A stretch of 64,000 nucleotides of DNA from Boothiomyces macroporosus (GCA_027604185.1 JADGKB010000070.1:1-64000), one strand, 5' to 3'. Shown: positions 27,430 to 38,375, numbered from the stretch's first letter. Notes: generated from the letters alone by a model not told the origin. Made by a program: numbers and translations.

Positions 27430-28365
27430 TTATTGTTTGGTAGGTAAAAAAACATTAGAGAGTTCAAATAGTTGCTCGGGAGGGATTGTTGGCGGTTTAG
27501 ACTCGAATGGAATATGATGGCAAAGTGGTGCCATTGATAAAGTAGCTGGTAAAAACGGATTAAATTCTGGTATTGGATCAAATAAAAATTGTGTTAATGT
27601 GGTGTGTGCTAGTGGAGTATCTGTATATGAAAACGAAAGGTGGTAATCGCTTTTGGTATTTGTATCGCGCAAATCGGTTGTTGGAGTCCAAGTTGGAAAT
27701 CCGGGATAGTTATTAGAATCGCTAAATATTTTGGATTCTTTGGTTCCAGCTGTCGTACCAGTACCGGAAGATTTAGATTTGTTTTCAGAGATATTTGATC
27801 CAAGTTCCGATAAATTATCCGAACTGTTGGCATTAAACTCTTTTTTGCCCACAAAAGTGTATGAATGGGAGGTCCACTGCGGTAGTATTCTTTTCTCCAT
27901 ATTTGCATTGACCAAAGGAGGTCGAGTGATGGCACCAAAGTTGCCAACCCCACCTTTGACGCCAAATGTCATTACCGGACGTTGAATGTTGCCATAATTC
28001 GGATATGTTTGAGTAGTCTGTTTGATTATCTTTTTGCGGAGCCTGGTGTTTTCCGAAGATAGGATGCTGTTATCGGACCGCAACTTGTCCATGATGTGAA
28101 TCATTCGCTCCCTCTCCTGCAGTATGTTATTATTCTCATGTTTCAACTCTTCCAACTTTGCCAGCAGCTGATTGTTTTCTCGAATCAAGTTGATAAATCC
28201 CGTCCTCTCTAATTCTAGAATTTTTATTCTCTCTTCACATTGTTTCATGTATTCACCCTTCCTCTGTCTGAATGCTTTTTGGGCAGTTCGGTTTTGCTCT
28301 GCCCGTTTTGAAGACTGCTTTCTTTTTTGAGGAATCTTTTCTGGTTCTTCCTTTCTATCTTCCAT
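27430..28365 (-). CDS. Yap/AP-1-like bZIP transcription factor
   Basis: 311 residues, no intron. The basic region KRAEQNRTAQKAFRQRK near residues 20-36 has the fungal Yap/Pap1 spelling (N-x-x-A-Q-x-x-F-R) and is followed by a leucine zipper of about 80 residues (LELERTGFINLI, LEELKHENNNIL, MDKLRSDNSILS). The C-terminal half is disordered, with Ser/Thr/Pro-rich segments. The paired cysteine-rich domains that make yeast Yap1 a redox sensor are not evident. Yap-type factors bind TTACTAA or TGACTCA-like sites and control stress genes. TGACTCA sites occur before three ankyrin genes here, but no direct link can be shown. Confidence 0.88.
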   Translation of the reverse strand: MEDRKEEPEKIPQKRKQSSKRAEQNRTAQKAFRQRKGEYMKQCEERIKILELERTGFINLIRENNQLLAKLEELKHENNNILQERERMIHIMDKLRSDNSILSSENTRLRKKIIKQTTQTYPNYGNIQRPVMTFGVKGGVGNFGAITRPPLVNANMEKRILPQWTSHSYTFVGKKEFNANSSDNLSELGSNISENKSKSSGTGTTAGTKESKIFSDSNNYPGFPTWTPTTDLRDTNTKSDYHLSFSYTDTPLAHTTLTQFLFDPIPEFNPFLPATLSMAPLCHHIPFESKPPTIPPEQLFELSNVFLPTKQ

Positions 28366-28707
28366 TGTGCGGTGAAACTGAATGGCAAGAAAAAAATTTT
28401 GACTTTACTTGCTGGATGGTAAGAATAACAGATTGACTGAAACAGGCCAAGCAAGCAATGGAATGGGGTTAGGAAATATCCCGCAATTCATTAAAATCCG
28501 CTTGGACGAATTCAGTATCCGTTTACCTTTGCCAGGCGGTTTTTCGTTCGCATAAATTATGGATTTATGTACACAAGTAACCGGTAGTTCATTCTTATTC
28601 AAATAGTGTATAGGCAAAAGTCACCCAGAAAACATTCAGGTTTTTGGCAGTAGGTTACACAATCACCTGCCAAGAATCGAAACCAAGAAATCAATAAATA
28701 ACATTTA
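28366..28707. other. Intergenic, between bZIP start and the next minus-strand gene end
   Basis: 342 nt that must hold the bZIP promoter and 5' leader. An open minus-strand frame exists at 28405-28617, but its protein has no recognisable domain and includes the likely leader. I see no RNA gene or repeat. Confidence 0.5.
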
Positions 28708-30245
28708 TTAGACTAGTAATTTGAGCTTATGAGGCGAAGACTTGGCATTCTTTTTACCCATAATCCTTTTGAAAAAGTTCAGCTTCTTTTCATCATCTCT
28801 GCCAGGAGTTACCAGTAAGGAAACTCGCTTTCCATCAGTGACAATGACAGAGAGTTGCGGTTCTATTTTCATTTTTGGCTGGACAACCGGCAATGGTTTG
28901 TCGATAGCAAATTTGGATTTGTTGGTAGTTTTTCCGATTGTGTTGCTCCTGCTAATTATTTGGTTCTTGTCCAGCGAATAAGTCACTTTCTGTCCGATTA
29001 ATTCTGCAGACTCATTTTGTTTGACTATCTGGCTGTTTGGCAAGTACTGGATGACAGTTTCTGATTTCTTTGTTGGTAACGGCTGGGAATTGGTTTTGGA
29101 AGGCTTTTGTTGTTCCATCCTGTAAGGTTTTGGGCTAGCAGACCTTGGCTTTTCTTTTTCCATTACATTCAGTGACTGAATAGCATTCTTTGGGGGATAA
29201 ACCAAGACAGACTGATTGTACACAAAAGACTCTCTTGAAAGAGCGGTTTTCAAAGACTTTTCTACAGACAATACCACAATAGAGCCAGTATCGGAGAAGG
29301 ATTGCTTGGAATCACTCCTTTGCAAACGCAATCTATCGAATTCTGATAGAAATTCAGCTACCCAATTTTGCTTCATGTCGCTCTGCTTATATATCTCTGG
29401 TATATCCAATTTGTGGAAGCTTGGTATCCTTTGCAACTCGTCGTCATACTCTGTATCGTCTGAAGAGTAATCGATTTCTGTTGGATCACTTTCTTCGTGT
29501 AAAGCACGAGTTTGATTTTGATTATCAAAAGAAAACTTTCGAGATGTCATGGGAGAGTTGCTGCCAAGTGTTTCTTCTTCAGAGTCATTAGTAAGTGATT
29601 GTTTTCGACTATTGTTTGCGGGGTGTGGAATTGGGCGAGGTTTCTTTGGATCGCTATATCGAATAGTGGGGTAGGCATTCATAGGCTCTACTTTTGGCCG
29701 TGTGGTTAAATTCATGTCTAGAACTTCAATCTTTCTTTGATTAAATGATGACAGATCATTCATTACAGGTATTGGATTCTTTTGATAATTATCAAATCTT
29801 TGCCGATTTGGTTGAGCAGTATTGAATTCTTTTTTCAACTCTGGCACATTGTTATGTCGTTTGAATTCTTGTGATTTAGCAGCTAGCTTTGGATTTGAGT
29901 TCTTTTTACCAACTCTTTTTTGTCCATAATGAACTGGCTTGGTGATCAAGTCTCTTTCTCGCCTGGCATAGAGGTTAGGAATAGATTTAGCGGCAAGAGA
30001 CATTCTATTGCCTCTCCTAGGTGGAAAATAATTGGTTGGCAGCACTACTCTACCTTGCTGAACGTCAGGAATGGGCAGGTTGTTGAACGACTTTTGTTTT
30101 GCAAGTGACACACTTGAAAGCTCAGAGTCTGACACGGTAATATGAGAATATAGTGATCCAAAGGAAACCTGAGAGAGCACAGAGTTAATTTCAGCTTACC
30201 TTCATGAGGATAGAGGCCATCATTAGCGTTCTTTTTTCTGTACAT
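28708..30245 (-). CDS. Large disordered basic protein
   Basis: About 490 residues, disordered, rich in Ser, Lys, Pro, Gln and Asn, with short conserved-looking islands (RVVLPTNYFPPRRGNRMS, DIPEIYKQSDMKQNWVAEFL, and a C-terminal SVIVTDGKRVSLLVTPGRDD then FFKRIMGKK). No known domain. It could be a cytoskeletal or signalling scaffold. The start is unresolved: the main frame runs up to 30180 without an ATG at its 5' end. An upstream ATG at 30245 opens MYRKKNANDGLYPHE, which can join in frame only through an intron of about 71 nt (acceptor just before DSELSS), far longer than others here. Otherwise translation would begin at an internal Met. Treat residues before SELSSVSLAKQ as uncertain. Confidence 0.55.
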
Positions 30246-30570
30246 TTTGGCTACTATTATGGAAATAATCTAACTTATTTATAGCCGCTAATTAGGATGC
30301 GACATTCATCAATCAAAAAACCGTGTATCGGTTTCGGATACACCAAAATCCTAATTGGAACGAGAAAATTCAAAACTAAAGGGAGTACATGGCCCATCTA
30401 TTAGCAACCGATTTGCTATGTAACAGCGATCTATTATTGGAATTATATTTAAAATAAAGTGTTTATTTTGTGATGGGCTTGCCTGCCGCACGTAATTGGC
30501 TTCAATCAAGGTCCCAAAAATCTAGACAGAGGGGTTCAAAACCTTAAAACCAATTTTATTAGATTCTCGA
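30246..30570. other. Intergenic, with a perfect 7-bp inverted repeat
   Basis: 325 nt between two minus-strand genes. GTGTATC at 30323-30329 and GATACAC at 30337-30343 form a perfect inverted repeat around a 7-nt spacer, about 78 nt upstream of ATG 30245. It could be a dimeric regulator site or an RNA hairpin. Nothing else recognised. Confidence 0.4.
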
Positions 30571-31253
30571 TTAATCCCAATCGTCATCGCTTTCCTCTTC
30601 CTTTTGCTTGTTATCATTAAACAAATCTTCCTCATCGTCATCCCTCTTTTTATCGCCCTTGATCGCACCAATACCTTTCAGTATCATTTCAATATTCTCT
30701 GCGTTCTTTCCTCCAAACATGCTCAATCCAATAATCTGCTTCTGCAAGTCGCCATTCCCATAAATCAACAAAGTTGGAACGTTCTTGTCTGGATAATTGG
30801 GGATACACATATCAGCAACAATCTTTACAAATTTGGTTGCTTTATATTTTGCTGCTAGTCTTTCCAATACCGCTGACATGAATTTTGAATCAGGAACAGA
30901 GTGTTGGAACAGGTGAACCTATATCAATATCAAAATACCACTACCCAGCACTCTTTCGATGCTTCAGTCACTTCAACAGGATAATCAGTTTTTGATATTT
31001 GCGTAACTGTTCCGTACTTTTCATTCGCAAGCTGCTCTTTGATGGCTTGCATTCTCATTCGGCGATAATGTTCCAACACTCTGTCGTCCTCTTCATCTTC
31101 CAGCTCGTCCAACTCATCCAGGTCTCTCTTTTCCAGCGGTTTAAAATTGTGCTCTTGGATAACTTGATCGACCAGCTCTTCCAGCTCTTCTTGCTTGATT
31201 TCCGGAATTATTCCTTTTTCTCTCAGAATATCGTTCCACTCTGTGTCTTCCAT
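30571..31253 (-). CDS. PLP2: Phosducin-like protein 2 (CCT chaperonin co-factor)
   Basis: 220 residues from exons 30939-31253 and 30571-30918 with a 20-nt intron (30919-30938). The N-terminus begins DTEWNDILREKGIIPE, the PhLP2 family signature, followed by an acidic helical segment and a thioredoxin-like domain without the CxxC redox pair: ECWVVVVHLFQHSVPDS, FVKIVADMCIPNYPDKNVPTLL and GNGDLQKQIIGLSMFGG. The tail is very acidic (EEESDDDWD). PLP2 works with the cytosolic chaperonin CCT in folding actin and tubulin and is essential in yeast. The intron sits in the conserved WVV-x-HL strand. Confidence 0.93.
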
Positions 31254-31289
31254 TTACGATCTGAAAAGCAAAATGTTTAAAAAAAGATT

Positions 31290-32984
31290 TTATAGATTCA
31301 ATACAACCAACATGGATACAAATAAACTGGCAGAGGCAGTCAAGGCGGAGCTACCAGGCGAGTTTGTTGGCGGAGATGAAAGGTTACCACCAGAAGTACT
31401 ACTTCCTCCAGTAGAGACACCGGTTGAGCTGGTTCCATTGCCAGAAGCAGTAGAGTTTCCACCAGCTGTTGTATTTCCGTTTGGAGAAACAGCGGTATTG
31501 CCTTTTGCACCAATTGGACCGCTAGATCCGGTTGAGCTAGGGTTGGCAGGAGGGCCAATCCATTTATCCCAGATTGATAAAATATTCTTGTGGGCAGCAA
31601 CAACATCAGCAGGGGTGCTGGCATCAGGTAATTTCAAATCATTGCAATGGTGTCCGTTTGGGATTAAAATAAATGCGTTGTTGCTGTTTGGAACGCCAGT
31701 TACTCCCAAATATCTCCATGGATCAACACCGCCTAGAATTAAAAATATTATTACCTTGAACAAACAAAATCTTGGATGCCTGATTTACGATATCAAGCCC
31801 CTTGTACCTGCTGTTGGTAGCATCAGGGTTTGCAGCAGGCATGGAAGGACCAAATGTACCTTGACATTCTTGAGCACGGCGAGGAAGAGTGTAGTAAGAT
31901 GAAAATGAAGTTTGCTGTTCTGCGGTTTGGAAAAATCCAAACTCAGTACATTGCTGATACTTCCAAGCATCTTGAGCTTGGGCGCCCAATACACCTCCAG
32001 CAGGAGGTGGTTGAGTGAGCATAGCGTTGGCCAACCTGTTATAATCGGCAAGAGCGTCTGCATCAGAAGCTTGTGGATTAGTGAAAGTTGGGAACAGTTG
32101 ACCTCCACAGACAGCATCAAGCAAAGTAGTAGTTTGACCATTGTAGGTGAAAGGATTGATGCTTTTCTTGTATTGAACAGACAAGCTAAGCAAAGTAGAA
32201 TATTGTGCTTTATCTCTGGCATCTCTAATATCTTGTCCAGGTGCCATGGTTGCAGCATCAGATAGAGCTACTGCTCTTCTCCAACCAGCAGCGCAAGCAT
32301 CGGAACCTCCAGATTTAGCAATTCCTTCATCAACGGCATGCCCGTATTGCCAAAAGTCTGCGAGAGCCAAGACTGGTCCGGAGGAAGAGTGGGCAGCATA
32401 AATCAAATCAGGATGCATCATTCTAGCCCAAGCAGCCAACGCACCTAAAGTTAAAGTAAGCGAATACCTGCATAGCTGCCTCCAACAGCAATCCACTTTG
32501 TTCCAGCTGGAGCATTATACCCTCGAATGAAACTGGCAATATCTTCAATGGCCTGTTGAGAGCTTAACCACTGATAGTTTGCCAAATTGAATCCGGCGTT
32601 ATTTACAGGAGAAGAGCTTCCGTAATATCTGTGCTCTAAAATAATGTGCTTTCCGTTGTAGCGCTGAGCAAGGTTGGTTTCAAGTTGAATCGGCAAGTAG
32701 CTGGTGTCCATTGGTGCTTCACCACCAATTTCTAAAAAGATTGGACCGCCAGGCTGATAATAATCGTCATCAACGAAATAAGTCTGGCCCCAGGTGGTTT
32801 GGTCAGAAGGATTGAAATGATCACGGAGTTGAGTGAATTGACTAGTGGTGTGTGCCTTACTTGCAACTTTGGAAATTTTGTTGGATTTCATAGTGTTGCG
32901 AAAGTGCAATTGTCTAACTTGTGCGTTGGTCATTCCTTCTAATCCTGCAGCGTATGCAGCGGCAGCGAGAATGTAAATATGCAT
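31290..32984 (-). CDS. Serine carboxypeptidase, S28 family, GPI-type (copy A)
   Basis: 549 residues from exons 32468-32984, 31755-32444 and 31290-31732; introns of 23 nt (32445-32467) and 22 nt (31733-31754). S28 enzymes (prolyl carboxypeptidase/DPP7 type) cleave Pro-X bonds in acidic compartments or outside the cell. Signal peptide MHIYILAAAAYAAG; RDHFNPSDQTTWGQTYF; nucleophile in VGGSYAG; catalytic Asp in QGGVDPW; His in IPNGHHCNDL. The C-terminus is long, Gly/Ser/Thr/Asn-rich with a hydrophobic end (LFVSMLVVLNL), fitting a GPI anchor. The first intron interrupts the codon after GGSYA, directly at the active site. It is divergent from copy B, beyond the LRR gene. Confidence 0.93.
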
Positions 32985-33314
32985 TCTAATTCTATAATTG
33001 TGGAAACTTTAGCTTGGCTTTTATAGGACGCCGTCTCCTCAAATGGATTTGTCACTTTTAATAATCTGTGACAGTTTCTCTTTTGCACTGGGGTTCGGTT
33101 CAGCCAATCATATTTGAGTATCACAAATACTTGGATGAGCCCACCCGATACCGCACTTGTTTAGTTTAAGCATGCATGGAAGAATCGAATATTTGGAGCC
33201 GCCGTCACTAGAATTACCCTGAAACCCGATTTCTCTCCGGATATTGTCGGTTTTAGACTAGATTCTCACGTGTTTCATAAATTCAACCTGAAATTTACAT
33301 TAGGGGTATTTATT
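32985..33314. other. Intergenic, upstream of S28 copy A
   Basis: 330 nt. It contains a palindromic CACGTG (E-box type) at 33267-33272. No coding frame or RNA gene that I can support. Confidence 0.4.
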
Positions 33315-34415
33315 CTATTTAAAATGAGGATGGACATTCCGTACTCTCTTACAATTATCTACAATTTGCTGGACTCCAAACTTTGTCTTATGAAACCCGC
33401 CTGGAATATAGCCGAGACTTTTAGGATCAAGCAGTATGCTATGCAACAGATTGCGCTCTTGTGCGGTCCACATGTGTGAGTATTGCTCCAGAACCATACA
33501 TAGGATTTCATTTGGGAGATTCAGCATTGCTAATTTTCGTGCAGTATTGATGATTTCTTTGCTATTCTCTAGCTTCTTCTTATTACGTTCAAGCAACGTT
33601 TTGATTTGATCCTGAATATCCTTAGAAACCGCACAATCTTTCAAGGACAAGAACATGATTGTTTGATTTCTTTCGAGGGCATCCAAAATCAATTTTCCAC
33701 CAGCGTCGCTGATTTCATTCCCGCCTAAATCAAGCTTCAAAAGAGTGGTATTGTATTTCAACATATTAGCAAGATAACCGGCTCCCAGATCTGTTATCAA
33801 AGCAGACTTTAGGTTCAATTCACAGAGTATCTTGTTTTCTAAAAGCGCTTCCGAAAACAACCTAGTTCCTACGTCCCCAAATACATTCGCTTCAAGATTC
33901 AGGGACTGCAGCTTTTTGTTTCCCATCAAGGATTTGGCAAGGGCTTTCGCCCCGTAGGCACAAATAGAGTTGTTTTCCAAGTTCAAAGTTTCAACTGGTG
34001 GATTCCAAGTTAAAGCGTTTGCAACCGAGATCGCGCCACGAGAACGAACATTATTGTATCCCAAGTTGACGTTTTCAAGCTTTCCCTTACGAATCAAGTC
34101 AGATACAAGTTCAGCACCACGATGACCCAACAAATTTTGGGAAAGATCAAGGATTTCCAAGTTTGAAACTGGTATTTTTTCACTTTCAAAGGAATTTGCT
34201 ACTGGCTGTACAGGAAGCAAAGCCTGCATAAGATATCCAGTACCCAATTCGGTGATATTGTTATCGCTAAGGTCGATTTTTGTCAAGTTTCCGTCCTTGA
34301 TTAACTTTGATAAGATTTCAACATCGTCATCAGTGATTTTCTTGCGAAATAAGGAGAGCTTGTTGCATTTACGCTTGAGCATCTTGATTGCTTTTGCCAT
34401 TGGTCGAGAGTACAT
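33315..34415 (-). CDS. Leucine-rich repeat protein of the ribonuclease-inhibitor type
   Basis: 366 residues, no intron. At least eight 28-residue RI-type LRR units follow one another: LTKIDLSDNNITELGTGYL, LEILDLSQNLLGHRGAELV, LENVNLGYNNVRSRGAISV, VETLNLENNSICAYGAKAL, LQSLNLEANVFGDVGTRLF, and so on to LSLKDCAVSKD. Such solenoids form protein-binding horseshoes as in RanGAP and NLR proteins. The C-terminal 80 residues contain NLPNEILCMVLEQYS, which resembles an F-box-like helix placed after the repeats instead of before them. No membrane segment. The partner is unknown. Confidence 0.85.
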   Translation of the reverse strand: MYSRPMAKAIKMLKRKCNKLSLFRKKITDDDVEILSKLIKDGNLTKIDLSDNNITELGTGYLMQALLPVQPVANSFESEKIPVSNLEILDLSQNLLGHRGAELVSDLIRKGKLENVNLGYNNVRSRGAISVANALTWNPPVETLNLENNSICAYGAKALAKSLMGNKKLQSLNLEANVFGDVGTRLFSEALLENKILCELNLKSALITDLGAGYLANMLKYNTTLLKLDLGGNEISDAGGKLILDALERNQTIMFLSLKDCAVSKDIQDQIKTLLERNKKKLENSKEIINTARKLAMLNLPNEILCMVLEQYSHMWTAQERNLLHSILLDPKSLGYIPGGFHKTKFGVQQIVDNCKRVRNVHPHFK

Positions 34416-34868
34416 TTTGAAATTGTTTTGAGGAAGATTAGGTGGCTCTCACCTCATATTGGGTCACGTCTTGATTGGTCTTGTGATGCAAGTCTAATTT
34501 CCAAGATAAATAAAAGCAAGCCAGGAAAATCACCACAGTTTTTTAAAGTAGAATAACCGGATAAATTAGTAGATGTATATGCGGCTATACTTTTATCAAT
34601 ACTTGATTAATTTCGCTTTATTTGACGTTATTAACTATGATTCATCTGTCTTCTTAAGCGCCACAGGACTTGGTGCATTGACAAATCCATACAATTTCAT
34701 GCAATTCATTCAATTGACCTTAAAAGAGTCATTTAACCCATTCAGCTCTTCATGGACAGTTCACTTTGAGAATGGCTAACACTGACAGCTGTAATGATTT
34801 GGCTTATTGATAATGGATGAATCATTGCTTTCTATCAGTTAGGAGACATCGGAAAATCACAGCCGCAA
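34416..34868. other. Intergenic, no supported gene
   Basis: 453 nt. A plus-strand frame at 34573-34779 encodes a 68-residue, aromatic-rich peptide (MYMRLYFYQYLINFALFD) with no match I know and no splice continuation; I do not call it a gene. The region may be what remains around the dehydrogenase relic that follows. Confidence 0.4.
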
Positions 34869-35107
34869 TTACCAATTGGAAGGGTGGTAGTCTTTTAGAA
34901 ATACACCATAATACTTTTCCCCACCTTGATAGCCAGTAAGCACAGGATCCAAAACCCTCATTGCTGCATCCCATTCATCAATCGGCTGAACCCATCCGTG
35001 ATTTTTCAATGCGTGTGGATGTTCGTCGGTAATCCAACCAGTGTCAACCGAAGTCATGTAAATGACACATTCATCTCGGCAAGTTTCACCATAGAGGAGA
35101 TATCTTG
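34869..35107 (-). pseudogene. Orphan last exon of a short-chain dehydrogenase/reductase
   Basis: From 35107 down to the TAA at 34869 the minus strand reads as the C-terminal part of an SDR-type oxidoreductase: CVIYMTSVDTGWITDEHP, then PIDEWDAAMRVLDPVLTGY and GVFLKDYHPSNW. A typical 3' splice site (TTAATCCAAG) directly precedes it, so it was once an internal or final exon. No GT donor lies within 60 nt upstream, and no Rossmann-fold part (TGxxxGxG, YxxxK) is found before the S28 gene that starts at 35289. The remainder of the gene appears deleted. Naming rests on the pattern of the C-terminus only. Confidence 0.5.
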
Positions 35108-35288
35108 CTTGGATTAATATAATTAAAGGGAAATCTGAATTCCTGGTTTCAAGGGATATATCATTCCATTATTTCAAAATATTTTTATTGGCGAATGATT
35201 GAATCCTAATCTTTGGGAAGGAGTTTCAAGTGCTTTTCTTTTAGTCTTTTTAAAAGTTGAAAGCCCGCCACTTGGCATTGTCCATTGA

Positions 35289-37189
35289 ATGCATTTGATA
35301 TTCGCTCTCTTATTAACTTGCTGCAGTTCGCATGTTCCGTTTGGAGTCAGTAGACATCGACTGTTTCAACAAAAGAGCCAAATCACCGGGATTACGGACA
35401 TCCAATATCAATTCTTTCAACAACCTAGGGACCATTTTACTCCTTCTGATACTACAACATGGCAACAGGCGTACTATGAATTCAATACCTACTACCAATC
35501 TGGTGGTCCAGTATTCTTGTCTATTTCTGGAGAATCACAAATGAATTCCTCGTTTATTGGTTACGGGCTGGAAGCACAATTGGCTGAAAAGTACAATGGG
35601 CTAGTAATTAATTTGGAACACAGATATTATGACTTGAAAAACCAATTTCCTCAGGACTACCCTTCTGATTTTGCGTTGCTTACAACTTCTCAGGCACTAC
35701 AAGATATAGCTGGCTTCATTAGATTCAGAAGGACTTTATTGCCAGCTGATACAGTATGGGTTGCAATTGGCGGCTCATATGCTGGAAATCTTGCTGCTTG
35801 GTCAAGGTTAAAGTTTCCTGATTTGATATACGCAGCCCATTCTTCAAGTGCTCCAGTACTTTCGACCTCTGATTTTTATCAATATGGAGTAGCAGTACAG
35901 GCTGGGATACAGTACTCTGGAGGTTCTGCTACTTGTGCAACCAATTGGCAAAGGGCAGTCAAACTGTTTGACAATTACATGATCCAACAGGGATATTCTG
36001 ATGATAAAAAATTCAAGTATTCATCATATTCAACTTTATTGGCAAGTGCTGTTCAGTATGGAAGAGATATTACGAATCCTCCAAAGATGGGGCCAATATG
36101 TGGAGGGGTATCGTATCCAGCCTTCACAGACCCTTCAGCAACTGACAGTGCATTACTCGATGCATACCAGCAAGTTGTTTCTGCCTACAGTGCAGATTCC
36201 TCGTCAGGAGCTCGCTCAAATCCCCTATACAATGTTATTCTTCCATCCTCAGATAGCGACAACCAAAGAAATAGTGTTGCATGGCTTTTTCAATCTTGCT
36301 ATGAATTTGGATATTTACAAGACTACACTAACCAAGAAAGCACGGCATATTCACAATTCAGAACACTCAGTTTCTATTTGAGTAACGTGTGTCAAGATCT
36401 CTTCGGAGTGCAGCCATCTTCTGACTTGGTTAACGCTGCATATATGGGTTTAAACATTACAAGTGCAATCTCTCGTATTGTGTACGTGCATGGTACAGTA
36501 GATCCAGTAGTTTATTGTTGACTGTAGTGGCACACTATTGGAGTAAGGGATGTGGGTTCAACAGACAATGTTTTTATAAGAAATGAAATGGGGCATCATT
36601 GGTGAATCAATATTAATGTAGTGATGACCTGGCCGGTAGTTATGGTATATCTCCTTCCACCTTGAACCGCATCATGACAGCTTGGGACTCTTATTTGGGA
36701 AACAATCCCAAAAACACATTCAACGGATCTATCGCTAATACCCCTGTCAAATTTGTGAACCTTCCTCCTATCCCTTCTGGAGGAAATCGTTTAACTAGTG
36801 TATATGTCGTGGACTACAAAAAATTGACATCATTCCTGGTTTTCGCAGCTCTTGTTGCTGTAGCAATTATTGGGTTCATTTGTTACAGAAGAAGATCTAG
36901 GAATCAAGGTGGACTGAAGCAAAACATCTTTGCTGCTAACGGTCATATTGTAGCGCAACGGTATTTCAACCAACAATATTCAGCTCCTCAGCCAATATAT
37001 CCTCAACAGCAATATCTGGCACATCAACAACTCCAAGGCTCTATCCCTGCAATACCACAATACCCAACGCAATCCAACGAACAATATCATGCGAGTAGCA
37101 ATAATACATCTATCCCATCTTTCCCACCACCAAGTCATCTAGAATCTCCACAAATCGAGTATCCTGGTAAACTCAGTTATCAAGGGTAA
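35289..37189 (+). CDS. Serine carboxypeptidase, S28 family, membrane-anchored (copy B)
   Basis: 619 residues from exons 35289-36506, 36528-36601 and 36622-37189; introns of 21 nt (36507-36527) and 20 nt (36602-36621). Signal peptide MHLIFALLLTCCSS; family block QPRDHFTPSDTTTWQQAYYE; nucleophile in IGGSYAGNL; Asp in HGTVDPW; His in NEMGHHCDDL. Unspliced, the frame stops right after the catalytic Asp, so the gene would look broken without its tiny introns. Unlike copy A it ends with a transmembrane helix (FLVFAALVAVAIIGFICY) and a cytoplasmic tail rich in Gln, Pro and Tyr. Its intron positions differ from those of copy A. Confidence 0.92.
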
Positions 37190-37571
37190 AATACAGCATA
37201 GTCGACTAGACAGAATTTGTTTGAAAATAGATTATATTTTTCAGTATATGGACTATTTCTTCTGTTTTTGTAGTACATGCTTTCGAAACCAATCACATTT
37301 TAACTTGGTTATCTGTGTTTGCTAGCTTGAATCTATTGCCTTGTTATTTGAAAATGTTACAGATCGATGATATTGTTCGTGATAAAGAGCATACTCCCTT
37401 TTTGATAACGCCGATAGTACATTACTTGGACAAAGCATTAGATACTCCTAGAAAGATTGATGAGTTGAGATATTGGCAATGATTACGCAGTCAAGGTGAA
37501 AGGGCTTCAATCACTGCAAGATAGTAGAATGTTAAAGCAAGAGTGATTGTACTGTACAGTTAGACGGTATA
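37190..37571 (+). other. Intergenic with a 42-residue open frame (37354-37482)
   Basis: 382 nt after S28 copy B. ATG 37354 opens a short frame with protein-like composition (DIVRDKEHTPFLITPIVHYL, then TPRKIDELRYWQ) ending at TGA 37482. It has no recognised family; it could be an orphan exon or a tiny gene. No other signal seen. Confidence 0.25.
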
Positions 37572-38375
37572 TTAATTTTCACTTTTAATATCTTCTTCAG
37601 ATGAAAAGTTTTTAATTTGTTTTGTGCTTCCTGAAGTAGACGTCTTTTTCTTTTCTGGGACCTGACACACAAACGTAGACGCGGTTATTCCAAAGTAATT
37701 TTCAATTGTGAATTGGATAAAGAATCTGCTGCCCCACACATTTGTGAAGGAAAAGGTAATTGATACCAGGAGAGCTATTACCACCAACAGCACTCTTAAA
37801 CTTCCAAATATGAAAGCCGATCGCGACTTTGACTTTGAATTGACTTTTTTCCTGATAACCACTATAAACACAACGCAAACAGTGAAATAAATCGCAAATA
37901 GTATCATTTTACCAATCAGATTTGTGACGGGATTAACAGTAGAAGCACAATAGTCATCATACGCAAATGTAATTCCTTGGAATGCAGATGCTTCGATAAA
38001 CCCCATTGCGATAGCTAAGACCACCAACAGTGAGTACTTGTATAGTAATTTGAAACGTTCGTGCAATATTCCTGATGACCTGTGAACCAAAACATATACA
38101 GACATCACTTGGTATAGGAAATAACAGCAGTTGCAAAATATCCACAGTGACAAACAGTGGTTTACACTATGAAAGAACTTTGATATCGTAAAGGTATACA
38201 GTGATGTGAATGAAATCTGGTTTATAACTTGGAATATTGAAGCTAAAAGCTGTAGTGCCATCACATAGTTAGGATTGGTGTGATGCTGTTCAAAATTAAT
38301 GTACGTGCTGTGGATCCCCAATAGAATAGAGCAAAGCAATATTGCAATTCCAATAGTATCAGAAATCATTTTCAA
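37572..38375 (-). CDS. Multi-pass membrane protein, about seven helices
   Basis: 267 residues, no intron. Hydrophobic segments at about residues 7-22, 40-60, 77-97, 117-137, 155-177 and 190-213 leave a short loop N-terminus and a Lys/Ser/Glu-rich C-terminal tail of about 40 residues. The topology resembles a 7TM receptor-like or integral membrane protein, but I see none of the motifs of class A receptors, rhodopsins or transporters. A similar-looking protein is encoded at 62948-63724. The in-frame Met at residue 3 could also be the start. Confidence 0.6.
   Translation of the reverse strand: MKMISDTIGIAILLCSILLGIHSTYINFEQHHTNPNYVMALQLLASIFQVINQISFTSLYTFTISKFFHSVNHCLSLWIFCNCCYFLYQVMSVYVLVHRSSGILHERFKLLYKYSLLVVLAIAMGFIEASAFQGITFAYDDYCASTVNPVTNLIGKMILFAIYFTVCVVFIVVIRKKVNSKSKSRSAFIFGSLRVLLVVIALLVSITFSFTNVWGSRFFIQFTIENYFGITASTFVCQVPEKKKTSTSGSTKQIKNFSSEEDIKSEN

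Noticed and set aside
27731..27985. Plus-strand frame inside the bZIP gene, 84 residues
   Set aside because: Antisense shadow of a well-supported transcription factor; composition follows the complementary codons.
34573..34779. 68-residue aromatic-rich frame
   Set aside because: No homology pattern, no splice partner and no promoter clue; kept only as a remark in the intergenic entry.
36507..36621. S28 copy B as a pseudogene with two stops
   Set aside because: Both interruptions are 20-21 nt GT...AG introns; removal restores the catalytic Asp and His motifs.
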